The notes beneath the pieces were generated by a model, which was given only the letters and a program-made list of their open reading frames with translations, was not told the DNA's origin and did no database searches. DNA of 5,115 nt, taken from assembly GCA_002296975.1 (NCBI GenBank), contig DBIS01000123.1:1-5115 (forward strand). Direction: 5' to 3'. Within the stretch, counting starts at the first letter, position 1; each line of letters starts with the position of its first letter. This document shows positions 1 through 5,079 of this stretch, piece after piece. The translations under genes were made by a program, and so were the position numbers. The stretch is from Deltaproteobacteria bacterium UBA796 (GTDB taxonomy: Bacteria; Myxococcota_A; UBA796).

Positions 1-90
1 TTGGGGCAGCATAGCCGAAACCCCGAGCTGCGTCCCAAGCATCTTGCTTCTACGGGTGACCTGCGCCGACAAGACAAGCCTGAGCCTTGA
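1..90 (+). CDS. Possible C-terminal end of an upstream gene (partial)
   Basis: Frame 1 is open from the window edge to a TGA at 88-90 and would encode a 29-residue hydrophilic, charged tail (ending LRRQDKPEP). Its composition resembles an ordinary protein C-terminus. The asnS start lies 34 bases downstream, a normal operon spacing. Frame 2 is also open here, so the reading frame is not decided by stops alone. No family can be recognised from so short a piece, and it may be non-coding leader sequence instead. Confidence 0.25.
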   Translation: MGQHSRNPELRPKHLASTGDLRRQDKPEP

Positions 91-111
91 GCCTCGGTTA
101 GGCACAAGCTC
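82..111 (+). promoter_or_regulatory. Imperfect hairpin in front of the asnS ribosome binding site
   Basis: GAGC (82-85), TTG (87-89) and GCCT (91-94) can pair with AGGC (100-103), CAA (105-107) and GCTC (108-111). This gives 11 base pairs with one bulged C, one A-A mismatch and a 5-base loop (CGGTT). The structure ends three bases before the GGAG at 115-118, so it could affect translation of asnS. It has no following T-run, so it is not an intrinsic terminator. It lacks T-box features. Its role is unknown and a chance pairing is possible. Confidence 0.3.
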
Positions 112-124
112 GTCGGAGAACACC

Positions 125-1423
125 ATGTCAAACAAACCAAATATCGCCAACATCGCCCAATACGTTGACCAAGAGATCACCCTCAACGGCTGGCTATACA
201 ATCTCCGAGGCTCCAATAAAATTGCCTTTCCTCAGCTGCGTGATGGCTCTGGCATCATTCAGTGTGTGGCCAAAAAATCGGTGCTTGGCGATGAGGCGTT
301 CGCCGAGCTGCGGCGCTTGGGTCAAGAGAGTGCCCTGAGCATCACCGGAACCATTCATGTCGATGAGCGCGCCAAGAGCGGCTTCGAGATGCAGGTGGCG
401 GGAATCAAAGTCCATCAAAATGTCAGCGGCTACCCCATCAGCCCCAAAGAACACGGCCCGGCCTTTTTACACGACAACCGCCACCTTTGGATGCGGTCCA
501 AGCGCCAACACGCCATCTTGAAGGTTCGACATCTCTGTATTCGGGCCATCCGGGATTACTTCGACGAGCGGGATTTTTTGCTGCTCGATTCGCCTATTTT
601 TACGCCCAACCCATGCGAAGGCACATCAACCTTGTTCGAGACCGACTACTTTGGGCAGCCCGCCTACTTGAGCCAATCTGGGCAGTTGTACCAAGAGGCT
701 GGGGCGATGGCCTTTGGGAAAACCTACACCTTCGGGCCAACCTTTCGCGCTGAAAAATCGTCTACCCGGCGCCACTTGACCGAGTTTTGGATGGTGGAGC
801 CAGAGCTGGCTTATGCTGATATCGATGACGTCATGGACTTGGCCGAGGACTTTATGGTGGAGGTGGTACGCTATGTCCTCGAACGGGGAGGGCGCGAGCA
901 TTTAGCGGTGCTCGAGCGCGATGTGGGCCCCTTAGAGAATGTCCAAAAACCCTTCCCTCGGATGACCTACGACGAGGCCTGCGCGCAGTTGGCCAAGCTC
1001 GACCAACCGGTAGACCCCGACAGTGATTTTGGCGCGCCCCACGAGACCAAGCTCACCCAGCAATACGACCGGCCGATCATGGTGCACCGCTACCCCACAG
1101 CCGTGAAAGCCTTTTATATGAAGGAAGATCCCGAAAACCCGGCCCGCGCGCTTGGGATGGATATGCTCGCGCCAGAGGGCTACGGCGAAATCATCGGATC
1201 GGGGCAACGAGAGGACTCTGAAGACATATTGGTGCGCAAGATAGCTGAGCACGGGCTGAACCGAGAGCACTTTGAATGGTATCTGGATCTTCGCCGCTAT
1301 GGCTCGGTACCCCACGGTGGTTTTGGCCTGGGCCTCGAGCGCTTGGTGGCCTGGGTATGCGGCCTACAACACATCCGCGAGACCGTACCCTTTCCGCGAA
1401 TGATGGACCGTCTCCGGCCATGA
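125..1423 (+). CDS. asnS: Asparaginyl-tRNA synthetase (class IIb)
   Basis: This cytoplasmic enzyme joins asparagine to tRNA-Asn using ATP. The 432-residue protein starts with an OB-fold anticodon-binding domain (about residues 17-100, GWLYNLRGSNKIAFPQLRDG), followed by the class II catalytic core. Class II motif 2 is at about 207-224 (FRAEKSSTRRHLTEFWM), and motif 3 is at 398-410 (GGFGLGLERLVAW). The FRAEKSSTRRHLTEFWMVEP stretch and the terminal PFPRMMDR are typical of AsnRS rather than AspRS. The length matches short bacterial AsnRS such as that of Bacillus (about 430). The ATG at 125 is chosen because GGAG (115-118) sits 6 bases upstream and the OB fold begins soon after. The in-frame extension to a TTG at 44 adds 27 residues that do not resemble the family. 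Its stop overlaps the lpxD start, so the two are probably co-transcribed. The enzyme implies direct asparaginylation of tRNA-Asn, though a GatCAB route could also exist outside the window. Confidence 0.97.
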   Translation: MSNKPNIANIAQYVDQEITLNGWLYNLRGSNKIAFPQLRDGSGIIQCVAKKSVLGDEAFAELRRLGQESALSITGTIHVDERAKSGFEMQVAGIKVHQNVSGYPISPKEHGPAFLHDNRHLWMRSKRQHAILKVRHLCIRAIRDYFDERDFLLLDSPIFTPNPCEGTSTLFETDYFGQPAYLSQSGQLYQEAGAMAFGKTYTFGPTFRAEKSSTRRHLTEFWMVEPELAYADIDDVMDLAEDFMVEVVRYVLERGGREHLAVLERDVGPLENVQKPFPRMTYDEACAQLAKLDQPVDPDSDFGAPHETKLTQQYDRPIMVHRYPTAVKAFYMKEDPENPARALGMDMLAPEGYGEIIGSGQREDSEDILVRKIAEHGLNREHFEWYLDLRRYGSVPHGGFGLGLERLVAWVCGLQHIRETVPFPRMMDRLRP

Positions 1424-2322
1424 GACCCACCGACTCTCACGCCCTCGCGGAGGTACTCAATGCCAGTCATCACGGACCTGTGACGAAGGTGTTTGGTGTG
1501 GCGACGCTCGAGGATGCTGAGGCTGGGGATGTGAGCTTTGGTTCAAACACCAAGGCCAAGGTGAGCCGAGCAGGAGTGCTCATCACAACAACCCCCATAC
1601 CAGGACGCTGCTGCCTCTGTGTAGCCGACCCAAAATATAGTTTTATCCTGCTTTTAAACGAATTGTTCCCCGTGGAACACCGACCTGGAATAGCGGAGTC
1701 CGCTCAAATAGACCCCAGTGCTGTGGTACACGAAACAGCGACCATTCACCCGGGTGTTGTGGTGATGCGAGGGTGTAAAATAGGCGCCAACTCGGTGCTA
1801 TTTCCCAAGGTCGTGCTGTATCCAAACACCGAAGTGGGCGCGTGGTGCCGCATTCATGCAGGGGCTGTGATCGGCGCTGACGGTTTTGCTTTTCATCCTA
1901 CCGAGACTGGGCTGGTCAAGGTGCCCCAATTGGGTCGTGTCGTGATCGAAGACCAGGTCGAGATAGGGGCGAACAGCACCATCGATCGGGCCTTTTTGGG
2001 TGAAACTCGGGTGGGAAAAGGAACCAAACTCGATAATTTGGTGCATATAGGGCACAACTGTCAGCTGGGCGAAGCGGTCATTGTGGCGGCTCAGGTTGGG
2101 TTGAGCGGTTCTGTGCGGGTGGGTGACCGGGTGATGATCGGTGGACAGGCCGGCGTCGTCGAGCACACTCAACTGGGTGAAGGCGCACAAGTTGGGGCAC
2201 AGTCTGGGGTGACAAAGTCGGTGTCAGCCGGGGTTGCTGTTTTGGGAACGCCAGCGGAAAATGCCATGAAAATGAAGCGCATTTACGCTCAAACAAGAAT
2301 GGATATTGAGCCAAAGGGATAA
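1420..2322 (+). CDS. lpxD: UDP-3-O-(3-hydroxyacyl)glucosamine N-acyltransferase LpxD
   Basis: LpxD catalyses the third step of lipid A synthesis, moving a 3-hydroxyacyl chain from acyl carrier protein to the 2-amino group of UDP-3-O-acylglucosamine in the cytoplasm. The 300-residue protein has an N-terminal uridine-binding domain (about 1-90; VATLEDAEAGDVSF and DPKYSF are typical). A left-handed beta-helix of hexapeptide repeats follows from about 97 to 275. The signature GADGFAF (152-158), KVPQLGRVVI (167-176) and IGANSTIDR (182-190) identify LpxD rather than LpxA. The presumed catalytic histidine is His212 in HIGHN, equivalent to His239 of E. coli. The protein is shorter than E. coli LpxD (341): about four hexads are missing in the early beta-helix, and the C-terminal helical tail is reduced. 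The start is the ATG of the ATGA overlap with asnS. There is no good ribosome binding site of its own, so translation is probably coupled to asnS. The usual lpx neighbours (fabZ, lpxA, bamA) are absent here. Confidence 0.93.
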   Translation: MRPTDSHALAEVLNASHHGPVTKVFGVATLEDAEAGDVSFGSNTKAKVSRAGVLITTTPIPGRCCLCVADPKYSFILLLNELFPVEHRPGIAESAQIDPSAVVHETATIHPGVVVMRGCKIGANSVLFPKVVLYPNTEVGAWCRIHAGAVIGADGFAFHPTETGLVKVPQLGRVVIEDQVEIGANSTIDRAFLGETRVGKGTKLDNLVHIGHNCQLGEAVIVAAQVGLSGSVRVGDRVMIGGQAGVVEHTQLGEGAQVGAQSGVTKSVSAGVAVLGTPAENAMKMKRIYAQTRMDIEPKG

Positions 2323-2430
2323 AGTATAGCGTGGCCCTTAGACGCCCCCAGGCCCCACCAGTCCGACACAGCTGGATCAGCTTAGATTGTTTGATTCTTG
2401 AGGACAGAGCTTGATTTGAGACAATCATGA

Positions 2431-2446
2431 TGGTCTTGGAAGACCA
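2431..2446. repeat. Perfect 7-bp inverted repeat, possible operator or leader hairpin
   Basis: TGGTCTT-GG-AAGACCA is a perfect dyad with a 2-base centre. It lies about 90 bases before the start of the repeat-protein gene and 6 bases after the weak -10-like GACAAT. That position would suit a dimeric regulator site overlapping or following the transcription start. No regulator is identified and chance is possible. Confidence 0.35.
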
Positions 2447-2481
2447 CAAAGATGGCGATTCCCGTATTCTTGTCGTTGGCT

Positions 2482-2518
2482 GCGGTGTGACCTCGCAAAC
2501 AGCAAGGTCATCACCCGC
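2482..2518 (+). promoter_or_regulatory. Bulged hairpin immediately upstream of the ribosome binding site
   Basis: GCGGTGTGACCT (2482-2493) pairs with AGGTCATCACCCGC (2505-2518). This gives 12 base pairs interrupted by two single-base bulges on the right arm (T2511 and one C of the CCC run), with an 11-base loop. The stem ends 3 bases before the GGAG at 2522-2525. In the mRNA leader it could control ribosome access or stabilise the transcript. It has no T-run, so it is not a standard terminator. Confidence 0.4.
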
Positions 2519-2521
2519 TCT

Positions 2522-2525
2522 GGAG
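2522..2525 (+). promoter_or_regulatory. Ribosome binding site that fixes the start at 2532
   Basis: GGAG lies 6 bases before the ATG at 2532. That ATG begins directly with a signal peptide. The upstream in-frame ATG at 2427 has no comparable site and would put 35 hydrophilic residues before the signal peptide. Confidence 0.75.
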
Positions 2526-2531
2526 TTGTCC

Positions 2532-3590
2532 ATGTTGAAGGTACTTTTTTTATTCACTGCCTTTGGTGGTACTGCGATGGCCGATGGTGCTTGCTGCATC
2601 TCCGCTGATGCGGCGTGTACCGTCGTCGATACAGATACCTGCTCACGCATGGGTGGCTATTTTTACGGTGAGGGGACAAGCTGCGATGACCCGTTCATCG
2701 AGTGCATCACCACCGAGCCAGACACTGACACCGATGGCGACGCTGACGCTGACGCTGACGGCGGAGAACCAGAAGACGGGGCCTGCTGTATCGACGGTAC
2801 ATGTACGATTCAGGCCTACGACCCCTGCAAGGCGGACCTCGGCGTATGGTTTGGCCCCGGCTCCGATTGCTCCGATCCCTGGATAGAATGCGATGGCGCA
2901 GACACAGGTGCTTGTTGTGCCACGGATGGCTTTTGCTATGAGTGGGACTCCTCCACCTGCGAGACCGATGGTGGCTACTTTTATGGGCCGGGCTCTACTT
3001 GTGCCGACGCCTTCATTGAGTGTGAGGTGGCCCCCGAGACGGGCGCGTGCTGCGTAGATGACACCTGCTATGACTGGACCATCAGCGATTGTCATGAGGC
3101 AAGCGGCGTTTGGTATGGCGTGGGCATGGCGTGTAGCGACCCCATGGTGGAGTGTGCCGATGATCCTGTCGATGAAAATGGCGCATGCTGCGTGGACGAT
3201 GTTTGCCACCAAGTGACCGCTGCGACCTGCGAAGAAAAGGGCGGCTACTTTTATGGGGCAGGCATCGATTGCACCGACCCGATAGTCGAATGCGAAACCG
3301 GTGATCCTGGAGATGAAGACGGCGCGTGCTGTATCGACGGCACCTGCACCATCACAAACGCGACGAAGTGCTGGGAAGGTGAGGGTGCATTTTACGGTCC
3401 AGGATCTGACTGTGATGACGCTTTCGTAGAATGCTGTGACGACGATGCCGATGCCGATGGCGGAACGGGGCCGGTCGACGCAGACCCCATCAAGGGCTGC
3501 TCAACCTCACCGAGTCCAATCAAGCACATGCTGCCAGTCTTTATGCTTGCGGGAATCGCGATGGTGACCAGTCGCCGACGAGAAGACTGA
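2532..3590 (+). CDS. Secreted Cys-rich six-repeat protein with MYXO-CTERM-like sorting tail
   Basis: The 352-residue protein is exported and probably displayed on the cell surface; its function is unknown. Residues 1-17 form a signal peptide (MLKVLFLFTAFGGTAMA, AxA-type cleavage before Asp18). Six tandem repeats follow at 18-58, 82-120, 125-164, 170-208, 216-254 and 263-301. Each fits GACC-x(2-5)-C-x7-C-x13-C-x-D-x(2-3)-[IV]-E-C, with six cysteines that could form three disulfides. The linkers are acidic, notably DTDTDGDADADADGG (64-78) and DDDADADGG (303-311), and may bind calcium or act as flexible spacers. The tail has a Gly-Cys (322-323), a short Ser/Pro stretch, a hydrophobic segment (about 333-345) and RRR (348-350). 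This is the tripartite plan of MYXO-CTERM signals, which myxosortase-type intramembrane proteases process. In total 38 residues are cysteine and the protein is strongly acidic. Similar GACC...GTC...C...GG.F.G.G..C repeats occur in predicted surface proteins of Myxococcota and Planctomycetes. Assignment to the sorting family is inferred from layout only. Adhesion or matrix roles are possible but unsupported. Confidence 0.85.
   Translation: MLKVLFLFTAFGGTAMADGACCISADAACTVVDTDTCSRMGGYFYGEGTSCDDPFIECITTEPDTDTDGDADADADGGEPEDGACCIDGTCTIQAYDPCKADLGVWFGPGSDCSDPWIECDGADTGACCATDGFCYEWDSSTCETDGGYFYGPGSTCADAFIECEVAPETGACCVDDTCYDWTISDCHEASGVWYGVGMACSDPMVECADDPVDENGACCVDDVCHQVTAATCEEKGGYFYGAGIDCTDPIVECETGDPGDEDGACCIDGTCTITNATKCWEGEGAFYGPGSDCDDAFVECCDDDADADGGTGPVDADPIKGCSTSPSPIKHMLPVFMLAGIAMVTSRRRED
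2583..3434 (+). repeat. Six tandem six-cysteine protein repeats
   Basis: The repeat units start at 2583, 2775, 2904, 3039, 3177 and 3318, and end with the [IV]EC codons at 2705, 2891, 3023, 3155, 3293 and 3434. They are conserved as protein but diverged as DNA. The closest-looking pair is units 2 and 6, both beginning DGACCIDGTCTI. Units 1, 3 and 5 carry GGYFYG, whereas 2, 4 and 6 carry G[VA][WF][FY]G. This alternation suggests duplication of a two-unit block. Confidence 0.85.
2742..2759 (+). repeat. Short GCTGAC tandem repeat (three copies)
   Basis: Three consecutive GCTGAC hexamers encode the Ala-Asp part of the acidic linker between protein repeats 1 and 2. Such perfect short repeats can expand or contract by slippage in steps of two codons, changing linker length without a frameshift. 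Confidence 0.8.
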
Positions 3591-3603
3591 GCGAGGCGGC
3601 CGA

Positions 3604-3659
3604 GGGGGTCAGGTCCGGCGATGTGCGGGCTTGATTGGGCGCACAGGGGGTCAGGTCCG
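3604..3659. repeat. Left end: two direct 14-bp repeats 42 bp apart
   Basis: Two identical copies of GGGGGTCAGGTCCG (3604-3617 and 3646-3659) flank a 24-base imperfect palindrome at 3622-3645 (TGTGCG...CGCACA, containing TTGATTGG). They match the right end of the element in sequence and spacing. Confidence 0.85.
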
Positions 3660-3679
3660 ACAATGTGGGGCCTGACCCC
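3647..3679. repeat. REP-like hairpin at the left end of the element
   Basis: GGGGTCAGGTCC (3647-3658) pairs with GGGCCTGACCCC (3668-3679) over 12 positions (one G-T) with a 9-base loop. This is the classic REP-type palindrome recognised as a single-stranded hairpin by RAYT transposases. In mRNA it could also shield the 3' end of the upstream gene's transcript from exonucleases. It has no T-run. Confidence 0.7.
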
Positions 3680-3683
3680 TCGT

Positions 3684-3701
3684 TGGTTTAGCGCCTAACC
3701 A
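3684..3701. repeat. Small hairpin between the left end and the transposase gene
   Basis: TGGTTTAG (3684-3691) pairs with CTAACCA (3695-3701) over 7 bp with one bulged T and a 3-base loop (CGC). TTTT occurs at 3707-3710, after five intervening bases, so terminator activity would be weak at best. It may instead be part of the element's subterminal structure. Confidence 0.3.
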
Positions 3702-3721
3702 TACGATTTTGTGCCGGTTTT

Positions 3722-3727
3722 TATAGT
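3722..3727 (+). promoter_or_regulatory. Possible -10 box for the transposase gene
   Basis: TATAGT matches the sigma-70 -10 consensus at five of six positions, but no convincing -35 box lies 16-18 bases upstream. If used, transcription would begin near 3734. That would exclude the TTG start at 3730 and favour the ATG at 3802. Confidence 0.25.
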
Positions 3728-3801
3728 CTTTGCCCAAATCTCGGCCACCCGTCCGAAAACTCGACACTGGCCAAAAAATACAATCGCCTCAGTTTTGGGG
3801 C

Positions 3802-4743
3802 ATGCCAAGACAACCCCGACTCGACTTTCCTTTCGCCCGCCACCACGTGATGAACCGAGGTGCCAGACGCGCCCCCGTCTTTGAGCGCAGTGCTGTCAAG
3901 CGCCTCTTTATCGACTTGCTTGGCGATCTTCCCAAGCGTTTTGGTCTAAAAATTCATGGCTATGTGGTCATGGACAATCACTTTCATCTCATGGTGGAGA
4001 CACCCAAGGCCAACCTCAGCCATGCAATGAAGCACCTCCAAGCCTGCTTTGTTCAAAAGTTGAACGCCCAGCACGGTTGGGATGGACCGGTTTTTCGGGG
4101 GCGGTTCCGAAACAGGGTTGCATCAGAAGACGAATATTGGAGCCACCTGCTGGCCTATCTGCACCTCAATCCTGTTCGTGCAGGTCGCTGCAAACACCCA
4201 AACCAAGGCGGATTTAGCTCCCATCAGAGCTATATGAAGCCCCAGTTGTGTCCGGCTTGGCTGACGACCGGTGAGTTGCTCGAGCTCCACGGCGGGCGTT
4301 CAGGCCTCAGTCAATACATTCACGAACAACTCGTGGGCACAGCCACCACACCCAAACACTTTCAAGCACAACTGCTTTGGAACCCAAATATTTCGGGCTC
4401 CCTACCTGCCGGCGTCGAGCCAACCTTTTTGGCGATCACCAGGGCCGTACAACAGGTCGCCGCTGTCACAGGCCTTCCCCCCGAGGCCGTCATGTCCAAG
4501 CCCAAAGGAGCAAATGGTAACCCCGCACGTTGGGTTGCCGCCTGGTGGCTCACCCGCGGCCATCACTTTTCAGTCCAGCAAACGGCCAAATGGTTGCGGG
4601 TCCATCGCACCACCGCCCTGCGACTGATTCAACAAGCGGAAACCCGCGGAAGAAACGACCTGCTGGTCAATCAATGGATGAGAACCCTATCTCATTCCGA
4701 CTGGTCCAGCGGTAGCCACCAAGCCCATGAAATCACACTATAA
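3802..4743 (+). CDS. REP-associated tyrosine transposase with DnaA-like C-terminal HTH
   Basis: This is a Y1 transposase of the IS200-like/RAYT group, which nicks and joins single-stranded DNA at hairpin repeats through a covalent phosphotyrosine. The 313-residue protein opens with the family hallmark MPRQPRLDFPFARHHVMNRG. It has the metal-binding HUH motif His60-Phe61-His62 in VVMDNHFHLMVE, GPVFRGRF at 95-102, and the probable nucleophile Tyr119 in LLAYLHLNPVRAG. HUH position and spacing agree with E. coli RAYT (His60, His62, Tyr115). The C-terminal part (about 240-280, NPARWVAAWWL to TTALRLIQQAE) resembles the DnaA domain IV helix-turn-helix, an extension seen in some RAYT clades. It may bind double-stranded repeat DNA. 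The ATG at 3802 is chosen because it begins the conserved motif, although its Shine-Dalgarno is poor. An in-frame TTG at 3730 would add 24 residues. All catalytic residues are present and no frameshift is seen, so the gene is likely functional. No TnpB partner is present. Confidence 0.9.
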   Translation: MPRQPRLDFPFARHHVMNRGARRAPVFERSAVKRLFIDLLGDLPKRFGLKIHGYVVMDNHFHLMVETPKANLSHAMKHLQACFVQKLNAQHGWDGPVFRGRFRNRVASEDEYWSHLLAYLHLNPVRAGRCKHPNQGGFSSHQSYMKPQLCPAWLTTGELLELHGGRSGLSQYIHEQLVGTATTPKHFQAQLLWNPNISGSLPAGVEPTFLAITRAVQQVAAVTGLPPEAVMSKPKGANGNPARWVAAWWLTRGHHFSVQQTAKWLRVHRTTALRLIQQAETRGRNDLLVNQWMRTLSHSDWSSGSHQAHEITL

Positions 4744-4758
4744 ATAAGGAGAATTCAG

Positions 4759-5079
4759 ATGTCCAAGACCATAAAATTATCCAACCAAAAGGGCTTTTCC
4801 GCCCTTCAGGTCGCCTTAAAATCACCCATCAGCCCACTGGCTTTGCTTGAGCTTGACTGCGTGGCAAACCCCGACTGGATCACCGTCTGGTACATGATCA
4901 ACGAGGAAGGGCTGAGCCCACAGGAGGCCGCGAACGTCCTTGGGCTTGAAAGACATCAAATCGGACAAATGCTGATGAAGCTGGAACGGCTGAGACGCTC
5001 TGATGCTCGGGTGGAGTCTTGGCTCACCGAGATAAAACAGGGTGCACCGTTCGCGGACCTGACCCCCTGTGTGGCCTGA
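4759..5079 (+). CDS. Small predicted helix-turn-helix protein of the RAYT element
   Basis: The 106-residue protein belongs to no family I recognise. Residues about 52-80 (LSPQEAANVLGLERHQIG onward to KLERLRR) look like a helix-turn-helix: the EAANVLGL turn resembles MarR- or sigma-region-4-like domains. The N-terminus is basic and no membrane segment or signal peptide is seen. AAGGAG (4746-4751) lies 7 bases before the ATG, the best ribosome binding site in the window. The gene starts 15 bases after the transposase stop, so the two probably share a transcript. Residues 99-106 (ADLTPCVA) are encoded by the right terminal repeat and following hairpin, with the stop codon in the hairpin loop. 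The C-terminus may therefore be a product of where the element ends. Possible roles are regulator of the transposase or accessory end-binding protein; both are inferred from position and the HTH only. Confidence 0.75.
   Translation: MSKTIKLSNQKGFSALQVALKSPISPLALLELDCVANPDWITVWYMINEEGLSPQEAANVLGLERHQIGQMLMKLERLRRSDARVESWLTEIKQGAPFADLTPCVA

Larger units (their letters stand above)
2323..2531. other. Intergenic region between lpxD and the repeat-protein gene
   Basis: No gene is supported in these 209 bases. They contain a short inverted repeat, AGCTG-GAT-CAGCT (2370-2382), a perfect 7-bp dyad (2431-2446) and a longer bulged hairpin (2482-2518) just before the next ribosome binding site. No hairpin followed by a T-run is visible, so no intrinsic terminator for lpxD can be called. 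A weak sigma-70-like pair, TTGAGG (2398-2403) and GACAAT (2420-2425) with 16-base spacing, could be the promoter of the next gene. The support for that is poor. An in-frame ATG at 2427 would extend the next gene backwards through this region, but it lacks a ribosome binding site. Confidence 0.6.

Noticed and set aside
81..94. Tandem TGAGCCT heptamer (two copies)
   Set aside because: Two copies of a short word are easily due to chance, and the segment is better described as part of the hairpin at 82-111.
44..124. N-terminal extension of asnS from a TTG at 44
   Set aside because: The added 27 residues do not resemble AsnRS, and the ATG at 125 has a well-spaced GGAG.
1276..1419. Longer lpxD start at 1276 inside asnS
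   Set aside because: It would overlap the conserved motif 3 region of asnS by about 48 codons and adds residues not typical of LpxD. The ATGA overlap at 1420 is a better start.
2427..2531. Upstream ATG at 2427 for the repeat-protein gene
   Set aside because: It would place 35 hydrophilic residues before a clear signal peptide and has no ribosome binding site. The ATG at 2532 has GGAG at the right distance.
2078..2650. Long minus-strand open frame (190 codons)
   Set aside because: It spans the lpxD end, the intergenic gap and the repeat-protein start, has no recognisable protein features, and is explained as a shadow of the + strand genes.
2643..3212. Minus-strand open frame (189 codons) across the cysteine repeats
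   Set aside because: It lies opposite a clearly real repeat gene. Its Ala/Ile/Gly-rich, repetitive composition is the complement of the Asp/Cys codon pattern.
3604..3680. CRISPR array or attachment site
   Set aside because: There are only two direct copies with one spacer, no cas genes and no integrase. The inverted copies at the other end fit a RAYT element instead.
3647..3690. Intrinsic terminator after the repeat-protein gene
   Set aside because: The hairpin is strong but is followed by CCTCGTTGG, without a T-run.
3730..3801. TTG start at 3730 for the transposase
   Set aside because: The family begins at MPRQPRLDF (3802) and the TTG has no ribosome binding site. It is kept only as an alternative because the ATG at 3802 also has a weak site.
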